DNA of 64,000 nt from Woronichinia naegeliana WA131 (GCA_025370055.1 CP073041.1:5550272-5614271); one strand, 5' to 3'. Counted from the first letter of the stretch, positions 48,640 to 57,271 are shown. Translations and numbers: made by a program. The notes: a model not told the origin generated them from the letters alone.

Positions 48640-48970
48640 GGAATCAGCGTAATGCTCTATTTAGTGATTGATCAAGTTTGTTTGCAGGTTGCTGACTCTC
48701 CAAGAGGCTAAGATTCGAGGAGGAAGTACAAAAAACGTCAGAAATCAGCGAAATCTCTCTTGACCTCATAAAAGCGAGATAACGTCTGTATTTTCTGTTA
48801 CCGTTTGAATTTGGAATTGCTGATTTATTTAGTCGGTTTTGGTCTCGTATATTTAGTGAGTCTTACCAATTGATGCAGACACCAGATCAGACTTTGTTCA
48901 GCATATTAGTATATCTTGATCCAAGTCACGGAACTAGTAGTCCAAGGCGTAAGTTTGGGTGCTATAAAAT
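48640..48970. other. Non-coding stretch, rearrangement scar
   Basis: No gene is seen in these 331 bp. The word gtttgaatttggaattgctga near 48805 recurs near 32976. The stretch joins the end of the IS1-like c4 to an IS630 scrap. Confidence 0.5.
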
Positions 48971-49215
48971 TTAGGCAGCCAAAACCTTCCCCCGATACGT
49001 CCATCGAAAGGGCTTCGCCATAGTGCGGTTAAAATAGTCGATGAATTCAAGAATTTGCGTTCTTAAATCATCTTGACTGAGAAAATTTCCTCGTTTCAGT
49101 AACTTACGCATTAAAATACCAAACCAAATCTCAATTTGATTGAGCAATGAACAATGCTTCGGTGTGAAGTGAAAAACAATTCGATGATTGGGGTCACTGA
49201 GAAAAGTTGCTCTAC
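48971..49215 (-). pseudogene. IS630-family transposase C-terminal scrap
   Basis: Read leftward: [39 protein letters not shown] and a normal ending [12 protein letters not shown]. The last acidic residue (NQIEIWF) is present, but the first two-thirds of the gene are absent. Confidence 0.8.
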
Positions 49216-50093
49216 TCGCCATTGATTGAAGCCCACATTCCGCAGGTAAGCCAAGAGACAAAGTAGTACTTTTGACATGAAGAGCCAAGAAAGGAAAGAA
49301 TATGTTTGTGTTTGGAGGTCAAATTAACGATAGTTTGAATGCCGTCAATCTCTAACCAACGGATAAACAGAAAAGACTGAAAGACCCAAAGCAGAGTGGG
49401 AATGGCGGTCGGTTTACCCTTTTGATTAGGAATAGTCTGATGGGCAAGAGCCAAAGCCTGTCGTAGGCGACGTTGTGCCAAAGTATAAACCAATAAAGAG
49501 ACAACCATAATCATCATCAAAGCCATAATGCGTTGAGGATTCTTGAGAAAAAGAGCAGAGGCAAAAAAGAAAGGGTCTTTGAGAAAGCGAAAGCCGCGCT
49601 CGGTGTTTTGTTGAGCCTTATATTCAGCCAACATCTGGTCGGGACTCAAAACCTGAGAATCAAGAACATTAGTAGCTAAAATAAAGCGTCCAGCCCGATT
49701 GATAATCGCCTCGCGATCGACCATTGCCCCCAAATCATCTGATTCATAATGTCCGCCAAACGCCTCAGTAGCAGCCCAATCTAGAGCAAGAGCGTATATC
49801 TCACTAAATGTCTCAAACAATTCAGAATCAGCAATATATTTACCACCAGCCTTACGCCGCCGATTTGTTTTCTGAATTTCGTTAACCGCATTTTTGATTG
49901 ACAGATCCCAAGACCTAGTTGTGCGTTTTTCCGCAGCCCGTTTAATCAAATGTAAGATGACAATCTTCGCGTAGCTAGAAATCTTGTTGATTTTGTCATC
50001 CTTGCTCATTTCTGTCATCTCCTCCACCAATAACAAAGCATCGGAGATATTGCCACCCATCAGCAATGTCCGTAATTCTAACAACTCTTCCAT
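49212..50093 (-). CDS. DUF29 protein with transposase tail
   Basis: Residues 1 to about 134 form a DUF29 domain: [26 protein letters not shown] opening (split here for length), [38 protein letters not shown] and [13 protein letters not shown]29 proteins are common in cyanobacteria and have no known function. The native stop is missing and the frame runs on into IS1634 residues and a short tail, for 293 residues in total. The DUF29 part looks complete and may still fold, but the tail, which includes a strongly hydrophobic stretch ([11 protein letters not shown]), could make the product unstable or membrane-bound. Confidence 0.7.
   Translation of the reverse strand: MEELLELRTLLMGGNISDALLLVEEMTEMSKDDKINKISSYAKIVILHLIKRAAEKRTTRSWDLSIKNAVNEIQKTNRRRKAGGKYIADSELFETFSEIYALALDWAATEAFGGHYESDDLGAMVDREAIINRAGRFILATNVLDSQVLSPDQMLAEYKAQQNTERGFRFLKDPFFFASALFLKNPQRIMALMMIMVVSLLVYTLAQRRLRQALALAHQTIPNQKGKPTAIPTLLWVFQSFLFIRWLEIDGIQTIVNLTSKHKHILSFLGSSCQKYYFVSWLTCGMWASINGE
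49216..49690 (-). pseudogene. IS1634-family transposase scrap
   Basis: The frame reads [68 protein letters not shown] and GIQTIVNL. This is the C-terminal third of an IS1634 transposase with the catalytic Glu in [10 protein letters not shown]. It is fused in frame to the DUF29 gene upstream and cut by an IS630 scrap downstream. Confidence 0.8.
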
Positions 50094-50282
50094 ACTTTTA
50101 ACCCCTAGCTTCGTAGCCTAATCTATAGTTTGCTTAACTTTAAAAACAGTATCATCAGTCGCGTTCACATAACGGCTAAGACATTTTCTTCGCTCCTCGT
50201 TAAAAAAACTGTTTTTATTATAGTAAAAGATTGGGCGTAAACGCATCGGGCGATCGCCATTTGCCCCTACAAGTTTCGGGGA

Positions 50283-50402
50283 TTACTCTGATAATAAAGC
50301 AAAAATTTCTGCACGGCTAACATTTTCACCATTAATTCTTTCAGCGATCGCCTTCGCTAAAGCCATATCTTTCACTGCGGCCATTGCCGTAAAAAGTTTC
50401 AT
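50283..50402 (-). CDS. 39-residue protein coupled to HicB
   Basis: Read leftward from ATG 50402, the ORF gives MKLFTAMAAVKDMALAKAI, AERINGENVSRAEIFALLSE and TAA. The start overlaps the hicB stop as ATGA and is preceded by GGAGGTGAT, a strong ribosome-binding site, so it is very likely translated. It looks like an amphipathic helix pair. I do not recognise the family. Position and coupling suggest a third component of, or passenger on, the hicAB transcript. Confidence 0.6.
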   Translation of the reverse strand: MKLFTAMAAVKDMALAKAIAERINGENVSRAEIFALLSE

Positions 50403-50668
50403 ATCACCTCCTGTAAACTTGCAACTGAAACATGAGTTAAATAAAATTCTTCTCCTTCCGAATCGCGCAAAGCATCCAAATAAGCATCAATGCCACGCGG
50501 TTTGGGCAAGGTTTCTGTATCTGCCAAATGTAAAGCCAAGGCTGATCGCATTAGGGCAATTGTGGCTTCTAAAGTTTCCCCTGTTGCGATACAACCCGCC
50601 ACATCAGGAGAATAGGCCGAAAAGCCCGTATCACTTTTTTCTAAGACAATAAGATATTGATCCATCAT
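50399..50668 (-). CDS. hicB: HicB-family antitoxin
   Basis: The 89-residue protein has the partial RNase H-like fold of HicB: MDQYLIVLEKSDTGFSAYSP, DVAGCIATGETLEATIALM and a C-terminal LRDSEGEEFYLTHVSV. HicB binds and neutralises the HicA toxin and usually represses the operon. Its start overlaps the stop of hicA by 4 bp. The order toxin first, antitoxin second is normal for hicAB. Confidence 0.88.
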   Translation of the reverse strand: MMDQYLIVLEKSDTGFSAYSPDVAGCIATGETLEATIALMRSALALHLADTETLPKPRGIDAYLDALRDSEGEEFYLTHVSVASLQEVI

Positions 50669-50856
50669 TTTAAACCTGCCTGTCTGAGAAGACTGGCTAA
50701 AGTTCCCTTACGAACATCATCGCTCAATTTTCCAGCCATTGTCACCTTTCCCGACTTAGTTGGATGCTTAAACTGCCGATGACTTCCTACTGTATCTATC
50801 AAAACCCAACCATCTGCCTCCACTAACCTAATCAAATCTCGAACTTTCGTGACCAT
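50665..50856 (-). CDS. hicA: HicA-family toxin (mRNA interferase)
   Basis: The 63-residue protein has the dsRBD-like HicA fold with the catalytic His in GSHRQFKHPTKSGKVTMAGK and the usual RDLIRLVEADGWVLIDT opening. HicA cleaves mRNA in a translation-independent way when not bound by HicB. Length and motif are complete, so the pair should be active. Confidence 0.88.
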   Translation of the reverse strand: MVTKVRDLIRLVEADGWVLIDTVGSHRQFKHPTKSGKVTMAGKLSDDVRKGTLASLLRQAGLK

Positions 50857-50892
50857 AATGGTTAAAGATTAAACGAGTTATTTTGAGTTTGT

Positions 50893-50943
50893 TCCTAGCG
50901 GCTTCTTAACCACCCACTCCAGATGACGACAATAATCAATGCC
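50893..50943 (-). pseudogene. Scrap of an M14 carboxypeptidase-like gene
   Basis: The minus strand encodes IDYCRHLEWVVKKPLG, which echoes LDYRRHLEWVVKGPLE near the C-terminus of the carboxypeptidase at 53769-57047. The DNA is similar too (agcggc, ttaac, acccactccagatgacgac). It is a short leftover of a second copy, lying at the 3' side of the phn genes. Confidence 0.6.
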
Positions 50944-50960
50944 TATGCTCAGGCTTCTAG

Positions 50961-51764
50961 TTAAGAAGATTCTAATTTTTGTCTTAACTTACTGCTAACT
51001 GCATCAATGACCGTAACAACGACCAATAAAACTATCATAAAAGTCGCCGCTTTGGGACGTTCAAAACCATTGATATAGGTGACTAATTCAAAACCAATTC
51101 CTCCGGCTCCGACGACACCGAAAATAGAAGAAATACGGATATTATATTCAAACATATAAAGGGTATAGCCTAGACAGAGCGGTAATATTTGCGGCAAAAT
51201 TCCGTATTGAGTCATCTGAAACCAGGAGGCTCCGCTTATTTTTAATGCTTCTAAAGAATGGGGATCTACTGACTCGATCGCTTCTTGATAAAACTTAGCG
51301 AGATAACCAATGGTATAAACGCTAACGGCCAAGGTTCCAGCAATTTCACCTAGCCCCACTGCTGCCACAAAAATCAAGGCTAAAACAATAGAGGGAATAG
51401 AACGAATAAGATTTTGTAGAAAGTTAGCTCCCCAATTTAACCAAGGGGGAGAAAGGCGATGACTACTGGCGATCGCTAGAGGAAAGGAAAAAATAGCCCC
51501 CAACGTTGTTCCTACAATTGACATTTGAATCGTTTCAATCAGAGCTTGAAAGGCTAAATCAAGTACTGACCAATCGGGAGGATAAAAATCCGCCAGGAAA
51601 ACCTGAAGATAATGGGCTGCATTATCTAACACTGTCGTGTCTATTTTTAATCCCTGCCAAGCCCAATAATAAATTAAGATGACAATAATAAGGATGCCAA
51701 CTTTTTTAAAACCGCGCTGTAATTGTCGCCTATTATCTAATCTAAATTTCAACTTTTTTTCCAT
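50961..51764 (-). CDS. phnE: Phosphonate-type ABC transporter permease
   Basis: The 267-residue inner-membrane protein has about six hydrophobic segments and the PhnE-type coupling region around EALKISGASWFQMTQYGILP, followed by FEYNIRISSIFGVVGAGGIGF, the hallmark of PhnE permeases (given here in two parts in the protein). It is the third gene of a binding protein, ATPase and permease set, 15 bp after the ATPase gene. Such systems import phosphonates, phosphite or phosphate. No C-P lyase or phosphite dehydrogenase gene is nearby, so the ligand is not certain. Confidence 0.88.
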   Translation of the reverse strand: MEKKLKFRLDNRRQLQRGFKKVGILIIVILIYYWAWQGLKIDTTVLDNAAHYLQVFLADFYPPDWSVLDLAFQALIETIQMSIVGTTLGAIFSFPLAIASSHRLSPPWLNWGANFLQNLIRSIPSIVLALIFVAAVGLGEIAGTLAVSVYTIGYLAKFYQEAIESVDPHSLEALKISGASWFQMTQYGILPQILPLCLGYTLYMFEYNIRISSIFGVVGAGGIGFELVTYINGFERPKAATFMIVLLVVVTVIDAVSSKLRQKLESS

Positions 51765-51779
51765 TTTTTAGCCCAAAAA

Positions 51780-52538
51780 TTAGTTTAATGCCAGAGATAA
51801 TTGAGCAGAATTAGACTGACTAAATTTCTGAGATAAATTGCAAGAAGAACCATCATAAATAATTTTACCGGCCTCTAAGATAATGGCGCGTTGGGCATAG
51901 CGACTAGCCATTACTAAATCATGTAGCACTGTGACTACCGTTAAATTTTGTTCGCGATTTAAACGGGCTAAATTGTCCATCACTTGATGGGCTGCGAAGG
52001 TATCTAAACCAGAAGTCGGTTCATCGGCTAATAGGATCTGGGGAGACTGAATCAAGGCACGGGCGATCGCCACCCGTTGTTGTTGGCCGCCACTCAGTTG
52101 ACTGACCCGTTGCTCTGCTTGTTCTTGTAATCCTAAATCGGTTAATAAATTCAAAGCTAAACCGCGATCGCTTTGTTTAAATCCGGTCAAAGTCTGCCAG
52201 CTAGAACGGGAACCTAATAGACCACAGAGAACATTATCAAGGGCCGACAATTGATGAATCAAACCGCCTCCCTGGAAAATCATCGCTAAATAACGACGTA
52301 TCTTCTTAAGGTTATGAGCCGTGATCAAATTATCATGAACTCGAATTTCTCCTCGTTTTAAAGGCAGTAAACCGACAAAGGATTTTAATAAACTCGATTT
52401 ACCGGCTCCATTGAGTCCCAAGATCGCTACAAATTCTCCCGCTTCAATTTGACAGGAAATATCATTTAAAATGGGTCTGCCTGTTGCCGTTTGCTGTGAA
52501 CTTAATAAATGATAACAAGCAATGGTCATGGTATTCAA
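51780..52538 (-). CDS. phnC: Phosphonate-type ABC transporter ATP-binding protein
   Basis: The 252-residue ATPase has Walker A GLNGAGKSS at 41-49, the Q-loop MIFQGGGL near 86-93, signature LSGGQ at 148-152 and Walker B ILLADEP at 168-174. The length and the QRVSQLSGGQQQR region fit PhnC. It energises the PhnE permease at the cytoplasmic face. The start may be at the first ATG or at the fourth residue (MTIACY). It lies 89 bp downstream of the binding-protein gene. Confidence 0.88.
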   Translation of the reverse strand: MNTMTIACYHLLSSQQTATGRPILNDISCQIEAGEFVAILGLNGAGKSSLLKSFVGLLPLKRGEIRVHDNLITAHNLKKIRRYLAMIFQGGGLIHQLSALDNVLCGLLGSRSSWQTLTGFKQSDRGLALNLLTDLGLQEQAEQRVSQLSGGQQQRVAIARALIQSPQILLADEPTSGLDTFAAHQVMDNLARLNREQNLTVVTVLHDLVMASRYAQRAIILEAGKIIYDGSSCNLSQKFSQSNSAQLSLALN

Positions 52539-52627
52539 AAATCAAACAATCAATAAAGTAATTGACATCAAAGTCTGTACATTTGAGAGATTAAGAAAGA
52601 TTGCATTCCTCTGAAGGATAGAAACCA

Positions 52628-53596
52628 TTAAGGCTCTAACTTGGCTCTTTCTAAGGCTTTTTCCATGGGAGCAATGTGGCGATTGTGATCAACTTTCACT
52701 AACTTCGTAGAATTGTATAAAGACTGAAACATCGTGTTATTACTGGGTTCGTTCAACTTTAAAAAAGCGGTAATCAGGTTGTTTCGTTCTGCGGTTGGTA
52801 CATCGTCGTCAATGACAATGCCGTGAGCAGGAACCCCAGGAATTGACCAAATGACGCGCAATTGTTTGGCTTCTTCTGGGGTAATCCAGGGAGCTTTGAG
52901 TGCGTACTCAGAAACGGCTGCCACATCGGCCTGCTTTTTCAACACGGCTTGCAAGGCACTGGGATAACCATCACCATAGATAACTTGACCGAAAAACTGA
53001 TTATAGCGATCGGGGTTGGGAATCAGTCCGAGGGCAACAAATTGACTGGTGGGCATAATAAAACCAGAGCCTGATGAACGAGAAGCAAAAGCCATCCGTT
53101 TACCGCGCAATTGGGTCAGGGTTTGCTTTTCCGTCGGTTGTTGTCGTAGGGGACTGTCTTTTCGCACCACTAAAACAGAGTTGTAGGTATGGCCACCAGA
53201 ATAATCTTGGCGAACTTCCGCTAAATATAATTTTGCCTTAGTGGTTTTTTCGGCTCGAATGGCGGCCCGACTGCCTAAAAAAGCGACATCAGCACGGTTT
53301 GCCCGCAGAGCTTCAACGGCGGCTCCCTCATCAGCAACCATGGCTTTGACAGGTATTCCAGTTTGTTTTGACAAAAATTGAGCAATTTCATTGGCTTTTC
53401 GTTCTAAATCCGTTGCATCTCGACGATTCGCAAAGATGATCACCAGTTGTTTGGGGTTGGCTTGGGCAATCTGGAAAGGGGATGAAGATAGGGCGATCGC
53501 GGTTTGAGGAACGATTAAACTATTTAGATAAGTTCCTAACAGTAGAATGGTGGTAGCACCTAGAAAATAGCGGGTGAGGGGCAATGGCAAGGTCAT
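52628..53596 (-). CDS. phnD: Phosphate/phosphite/phosphonate ABC transporter binding protein
   Basis: The 322-residue protein has an N-terminal signal-like segment (about 8-30) and a PhnD-type periplasmic-binding fold: LVIIFANRRDATDLERKA, GIPVKAMVADEGAAVEALR, ADVAFLGSRAA, and SRSSGSGFIMPTSQF with the Ser-rich anion-binding turn. It captures the ligand in the periplasm for PhnC/PhnE. No lipobox is obvious. Two 18-bp direct repeats lie just upstream of the start and may be an operator. Confidence 0.88.
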   Translation of the reverse strand: MTLPLPLTRYFLGATTILLLGTYLNSLIVPQTAIALSSSPFQIAQANPKQLVIIFANRRDATDLERKANEIAQFLSKQTGIPVKAMVADEGAAVEALRANRADVAFLGSRAAIRAEKTTKAKLYLAEVRQDYSGGHTYNSVLVVRKDSPLRQQPTEKQTLTQLRGKRMAFASRSSGSGFIMPTSQFVALGLIPNPDRYNQFFGQVIYGDGYPSALQAVLKKQADVAAVSEYALKAPWITPEEAKQLRVIWSIPGVPAHGIVIDDDVPTAERNNLITAFLKLNEPSNNTMFQSLYNSTKLVKVDHNRHIAPMEKALERAKLEP

Positions 53597-53600
53597 AAAA

Positions 53601-53659
53601 ATTGCAAAAGATTCTCAATAGACTTAGCCTACAATGAAACTATTGCAAATAATTCTCAA
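53601..53659 (-). promoter_or_regulatory. Two direct 18-bp repeats upstream of phnD, Fur-box-like
   Basis: The words attgcaaaagattctcaa (53601-53618) and attgcaaataattctcaa (53642-53659) agree at 16 of 18 positions and are spaced 41 bp apart, about four helical turns. On the phnD strand they read TTGAGAATnnTTTGCAAT, which resembles Fur-family operators. The first lies 4 bp from the start codon, so a bound protein would also block translation initiation or late promoter steps. Confidence 0.5.
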
Positions 53660-54921
53660 AACCCTGGATGATAAGCAAAACAAAAAGCTTAATAATAAAA
53701 ACATAATATTATCTGATTATTGAGAGGGTTTAGTCGTCCCAAGGCGGCGATCGCCATTATTCCCCAAACTAAATCAGGGTTAGGGTGGTTTGCACTGTTC
53801 CGGCACGTTCCCCATAGGCCGTAACCTGAATCTCGGTTTCTAGCGGCCCCTTAACTACCCATTCCAGATGACGACGATAATCCAGTCCAGAGGCTAAAGA
53901 GGCAAAGGCTTTATTAGAACGTCCTTCTAGATGGGGAATTTCCTGTTTCAGCAAACCACTCACCAATACCACCGTTCCCGGCAACGTCAATACCACCTCA
54001 ATGGGACGCACCGCTTTCCGTTCCAGGGCTTTCTGACTAGTGTAGGTTGGCAAAAATCCTTGATTTTCCCACTGCACTACAACATGAAAAATATTCTCTC
54101 CCTGGGCTGTTACCACGCTGCGGGCGATCGCTAAACGAGGAGAAGCTAGGGCATGGGCGATCGCAAACCGAAACTGCTTTTCACAGAGTTCTGGTAAATA
54201 TTGACAAGGAGCATTTTGCCAAACCGATTTAAACTTCCACCCCCCAATTTCTACCCTGCCCAGTTGGGGATGATCAAACGGTTGCCAAGGCACAAACCCT
54301 TCACCCTTTAACGCCTCATCGTTCCATTTCAGCAACTGATAGTCATCTTCAGGGGAATGCCAATTCAACCATTGAATGTAATCCGCTTTTTTAATACCAG
54401 CCTCCGTCGGTGCATCCCAGAGTTCGATGGTAAAACCAAACCAGCCATAATGATCGTAAGCATAGTTATCCATCACTCCATAGATCACGTCTTTGGGATG
54501 GTAGCGAAAATCATGGAATGTAGATAGACACTCGTAACCCGTTAAACTTGTGCCTTTTTCTCCCAATAGTTTATAAATTTCTAAATCTTCAACCGGAAAA
54601 TAGTCATCGGCATGGGTGCTGTAGGGTCGCAAAATGACTGCTGAATAGGTGTGATAGCTGATAAAGCCGTTAATATTGCGATGTTGCTGCCAAAACTCCG
54701 CTTCGGCACGGGTTTCAGGTTCAGAAAACGGAAAATCGCCGGCACCTGGTTGCTGGCCTTCTGGGGCCCAGAGATGGGGATAATTGCGGTTAAAATCCAT
54801 GCCTTCTGGGGACGGAGCCAGACCAAATTCATAAGAAAAAGGTGGGAGTTTGGAAACTCAGCGTCTTCAGACCTGAGAGGAAAAACGACTCAGGGGAATT
54901 TATTCCCCCGTAAAATATGGG

Positions 54922-56199
54922 TTAAAAACTATAGGAGTAACCATCTTTACGATGAATTGCCCGACAGTATTTATGCCCAATTCCTTGTATTAGCTGTGAG
55001 GATGTTGAAATATTGAAACTACCACTAGAACGAACAGCAACTCGTCCAACGTAAGTTACGATTTTCTTTCCAGAAGTTACGATTGCCTTAACAATGTCAC
55101 CTGTCTGAAATCCTTTAATAAACTTAAGGCGAGGGACATAACGAGATGGGAAGCCAAATTTATCGGTGCGACACATTTGACGGCATCCATGTCCTGTTGC
55201 CTTAATCAATAAAGGCTGCTTGGTGACAATCCGTAAAGAATCAATCGTTCCTACACAAGCGGCATCAATCCAATGAGCTTTAGTTAATTTTAATCGAGTG
55301 CGATTAAACTTAGTTTGTCCACCAGATCCCGTAGAAACAGGTAATCCAGTGATCTTTAAGGCATTAAATAAAGCCCAACGGGTCGAATTAACGGCGGCGG
55401 CATCCTTTAAAGGAGACTTTGCCTGACTCAATACTCGTTTCAAGACATCAGGTTTTCCTGAAAGAAAGTCTTTAATATCCTGAGTTCCCTTGCCAATATT
55501 ACAGGGTTCACAGGCTAAACAAAGATTGGAAATGCGATTAGTTCCGCCCTTCGCCTTGGGTTGAATATGCTCAACTTGGAGAGGGATATTCTTTGCTCCA
55601 CAATAGGCACATTGACGGTTCCATTTTTCCAAGAGATATTCCCGCACTTCGTAACCCTGTAACTCTCCTTGTTGGTATTCAATACCAGAGATTTCAGGGT
55701 TTTCCATTTTCTGTAAATCGAATCGAACCAACTCCTGAACAATGCTAGTGACAGGACAGTAACGAATCAATTTCTTGACCAAGGTTAGCGTGGTATCTAC
55801 TCGATGTTGGAGACTGGGAGTTAACCATCCCTTTTCCTTTTTCCGATTAAGGAATCGAGCAGGACGATAGCGAGTTTTACGATTTCGGCGATTACGACGA
55901 ATAGCGCGACGGGAATCTAAGTCGGACTTGATTTGTTGTCCTCGGTGAGATAATTCGGCTCCCCAAATGACATCTTCTCCATTGAGAATAGCAATCCCTG
56001 TTGCTTGAGAGCCTGGGTCGATTTTAAGAGTCAACGAATTGACTTCTACATCTTCTTGCTTCTCCTTGAGAATAATGGTGAAGGGATACCGACGAAATAC
56101 AGCAGCTTTTTTCTGATTCAGTAACAATCGTGCTTGAGCAGGATGCACTGGATTACAAGGCTGTTTATCGGTATCAATAACAAAAACATAATTAGACAT
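54922..56199 (-). CDS. iscB: IscB RNA-guided nuclease (RuvC plus HNH)
   Basis: With ATG 56199 as start (MSNYVFVIDTDKQPCNPVHP) the protein has about 425 residues. RuvC-I is KIDPGSQATGIA with D61, the bridge helix is SRRAIRRNRRNRKTR (97-110), and RuvC-II has E156 in IVQELVRFD. The HNH domain spans about 195-237 with Cys197/Cys200, EH at 210-211, N225, and Cys230/Cys233. RuvC-III has H309 and D312 in KAHWIDAACVG. All catalytic residues are present. IscB, the ancestor of Cas9, cleaves double-stranded DNA guided by an omega RNA. The frame is intact. Confidence 0.85.
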   Translation of the reverse strand: MSNYVFVIDTDKQPCNPVHPAQARLLLNQKKAAVFRRYPFTIILKEKQEDVEVNSLTLKIDPGSQATGIAILNGEDVIWGAELSHRGQQIKSDLDSRRAIRRNRRNRKTRYRPARFLNRKKEKGWLTPSLQHRVDTTLTLVKKLIRYCPVTSIVQELVRFDLQKMENPEISGIEYQQGELQGYEVREYLLEKWNRQCAYCGAKNIPLQVEHIQPKAKGGTNRISNLCLACEPCNIGKGTQDIKDFLSGKPDVLKRVLSQAKSPLKDAAAVNSTRWALFNALKITGLPVSTGSGGQTKFNRTRLKLTKAHWIDAACVGTIDSLRIVTKQPLLIKATGHGCRQMCRTDKFGFPSRYVPRLKFIKGFQTGDIVKAIVTSGKKIVTYVGRVAVRSSGSFNISTSSQLIQGIGHKYCRAIHRKDGYSYSF

Positions 56200-56434
56200 A
56201 GATAACTCCAATTTCTTGGGTAATGTTAGCCTCGGTAATGTTTTAAGAGCTTGTTAGATTGAAAGCACTTCCTTAACCCCGTAAAGATGTTTAACTTTCA
56301 ACAACAGAGCGACAAACTGGCTACGCATTCGTCGGTGTTATGACTCAAAAAACGTAGTCCTCGAAGGACTTAACCTGGTCAGCTAACTGAAGTTAGAGGC
56401 ACGAAGCCCCCGTACTTCAGTCGGGGGTGCTGAC
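56200..56434 (-). ncRNA. Omega RNA / HEARO RNA of the IscB element
   Basis: The 235 nt before the iscB start are rich in stems. GTCAGC/GCTGAC (56429-56434 with 56378-56383) closes a multi-stem region that contains a CCCCCG/CGGGGG hairpin and a CTAAC/GTTAG hairpin. A further stem is agtcct/aggact (about 56356-56370). HEARO RNAs precede iscB and carry the guide at their 5' end, which here would be carboxypeptidase sequence just outside 56434. Confidence 0.7.
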
Positions 56435-57106
56435 ACTGATCATAATTGCGAATCAGTCCTTCCGTGAGCAAGGTATAGTAAGTACTGCCAAACTCTTCCG
56501 GCTCTCGTCGCACCATTACCCTGGCATCCTGTTCTGATACTTTCCATGCACCACAAGCATCCTGAATCCGCATTTGCAGAATCAAACCATCCTGGTTAAT
56601 ATCTTCGGGATAAAGACCATCTCGCTCTTCGGGGTAGGGATAGGCGCGAATACTAGAACGCAAACAGTAGGGAGTGGTTAAATATTTCTCGGCTCCATCC
56701 ACCGCTAAACGAGGTAAAACATAGATAGTATAGTGATCTAAAAGATAGGTAATTTGTGGATCTTGGCCATACTGAGTCACCAGTTGATAGAGACTATAGA
56801 GGGCAACGGCTGAGCCAGTCACTTCCCCTGCATGGGTATTAGCATCAATCCAGTAACCCGGCTTGGTCAGGTAATGACCCGTTTGTTGTTGCGTAACGAT
56901 TAAAACCCAAATATCTTGGCCGCCATAGCTTTGACCGATCACCTGTTGTTTAATTAATTGTGGATAATGAATGACGAGATCGGCTAGAAAGGCTTCAATT
57001 TCACGATAAGTAAAATAGTGGCTAAAATCAAAGGGTTGAACGGCCATAGGATAAATTGCTAAGTTAGGAAAAAGAAAAGGCTAGAGATTCAGTAATGGTG
57101 TGTGGC

Positions 57107-57271
57107 TTAATAATCGCTGTCGGCGACGCAGATACCCTTGCATTTAATCCCATTGTTGGCAGTGCGTTGGCAGTGGGAACAGAGGATCGGGTCATCTTGC
57201 AATTCTTCACCTTGGGTTGGATGATGACGATCGCTGGAAGGGTGGTTAGGGGTTGAGGTTAAAACGAGCAT
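57107..57271 (-). CDS. 54-residue protein with CxxC and CxxxC motifs
   Basis: Read leftward from ATG 57271: MLVLTSTPNHPSSDRHHPT, then DDPILCSHCQRTANNGIKCK and GICVADSDY before TAA. The second half is compact with CSHC and CKGIC, which could bind zinc or a metal cluster. Small cyanobacterial proteins with the ending TANNGIKC.GICVADSDY are familiar to me, but I cannot verify this here. The codon pattern and clear ATG support a real gene. It sits 59 bp upstream of the carboxypeptidase start and may share its transcript. Function unknown. Confidence 0.6.
   Translation of the reverse strand: MLVLTSTPNHPSSDRHHPTQGEELQDDPILCSHCQRTANNGIKCKGICVADSDY

Larger units (their letters stand above)
54845..56434 (-). 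mobile_element. IscB/HEARO (OMEGA) element inserted in the carboxypeptidase gene
   Basis: The element holds a structured RNA region and an IscB gene, both on the minus strand. The 5' boundary is at about 56434, where the carboxypeptidase frame ends at NYDQ. The 3' boundary is near 54845-54865, after hairpins cctgag/ctcagg (about 54872-54896) and ggggaat/attcccc (about 54893-54909). No target duplication is seen, as expected for IS200/IS605-type movement. No tnpA is present. Confidence 0.75.
53769..57047 (-). pseudogene. Zinc carboxypeptidase (M14 family), split by an IscB element
   Basis: The N-terminal part (57047 to about 56435) has HYFTYREIEAFLADL, QSYGGQDIWVL and the zinc ligand pair region DANTHAGEVTGSAVALYSLY (H and E), and ends at LLTEGLIRNYDQ. 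The second part resumes near 54850 as PPFSYEFGLAPSPEGMDFNR (the substrate-binding NR), then ISYHTYSAVILRPYST (third zinc ligand His) and FGFTIELWDAPTE with the catalytic Glu, and runs to 53769. All active-site residues are present in the two halves, so the gene was functional before the insertion. Such enzymes trim C-terminal residues from peptides. Confidence 0.85.
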
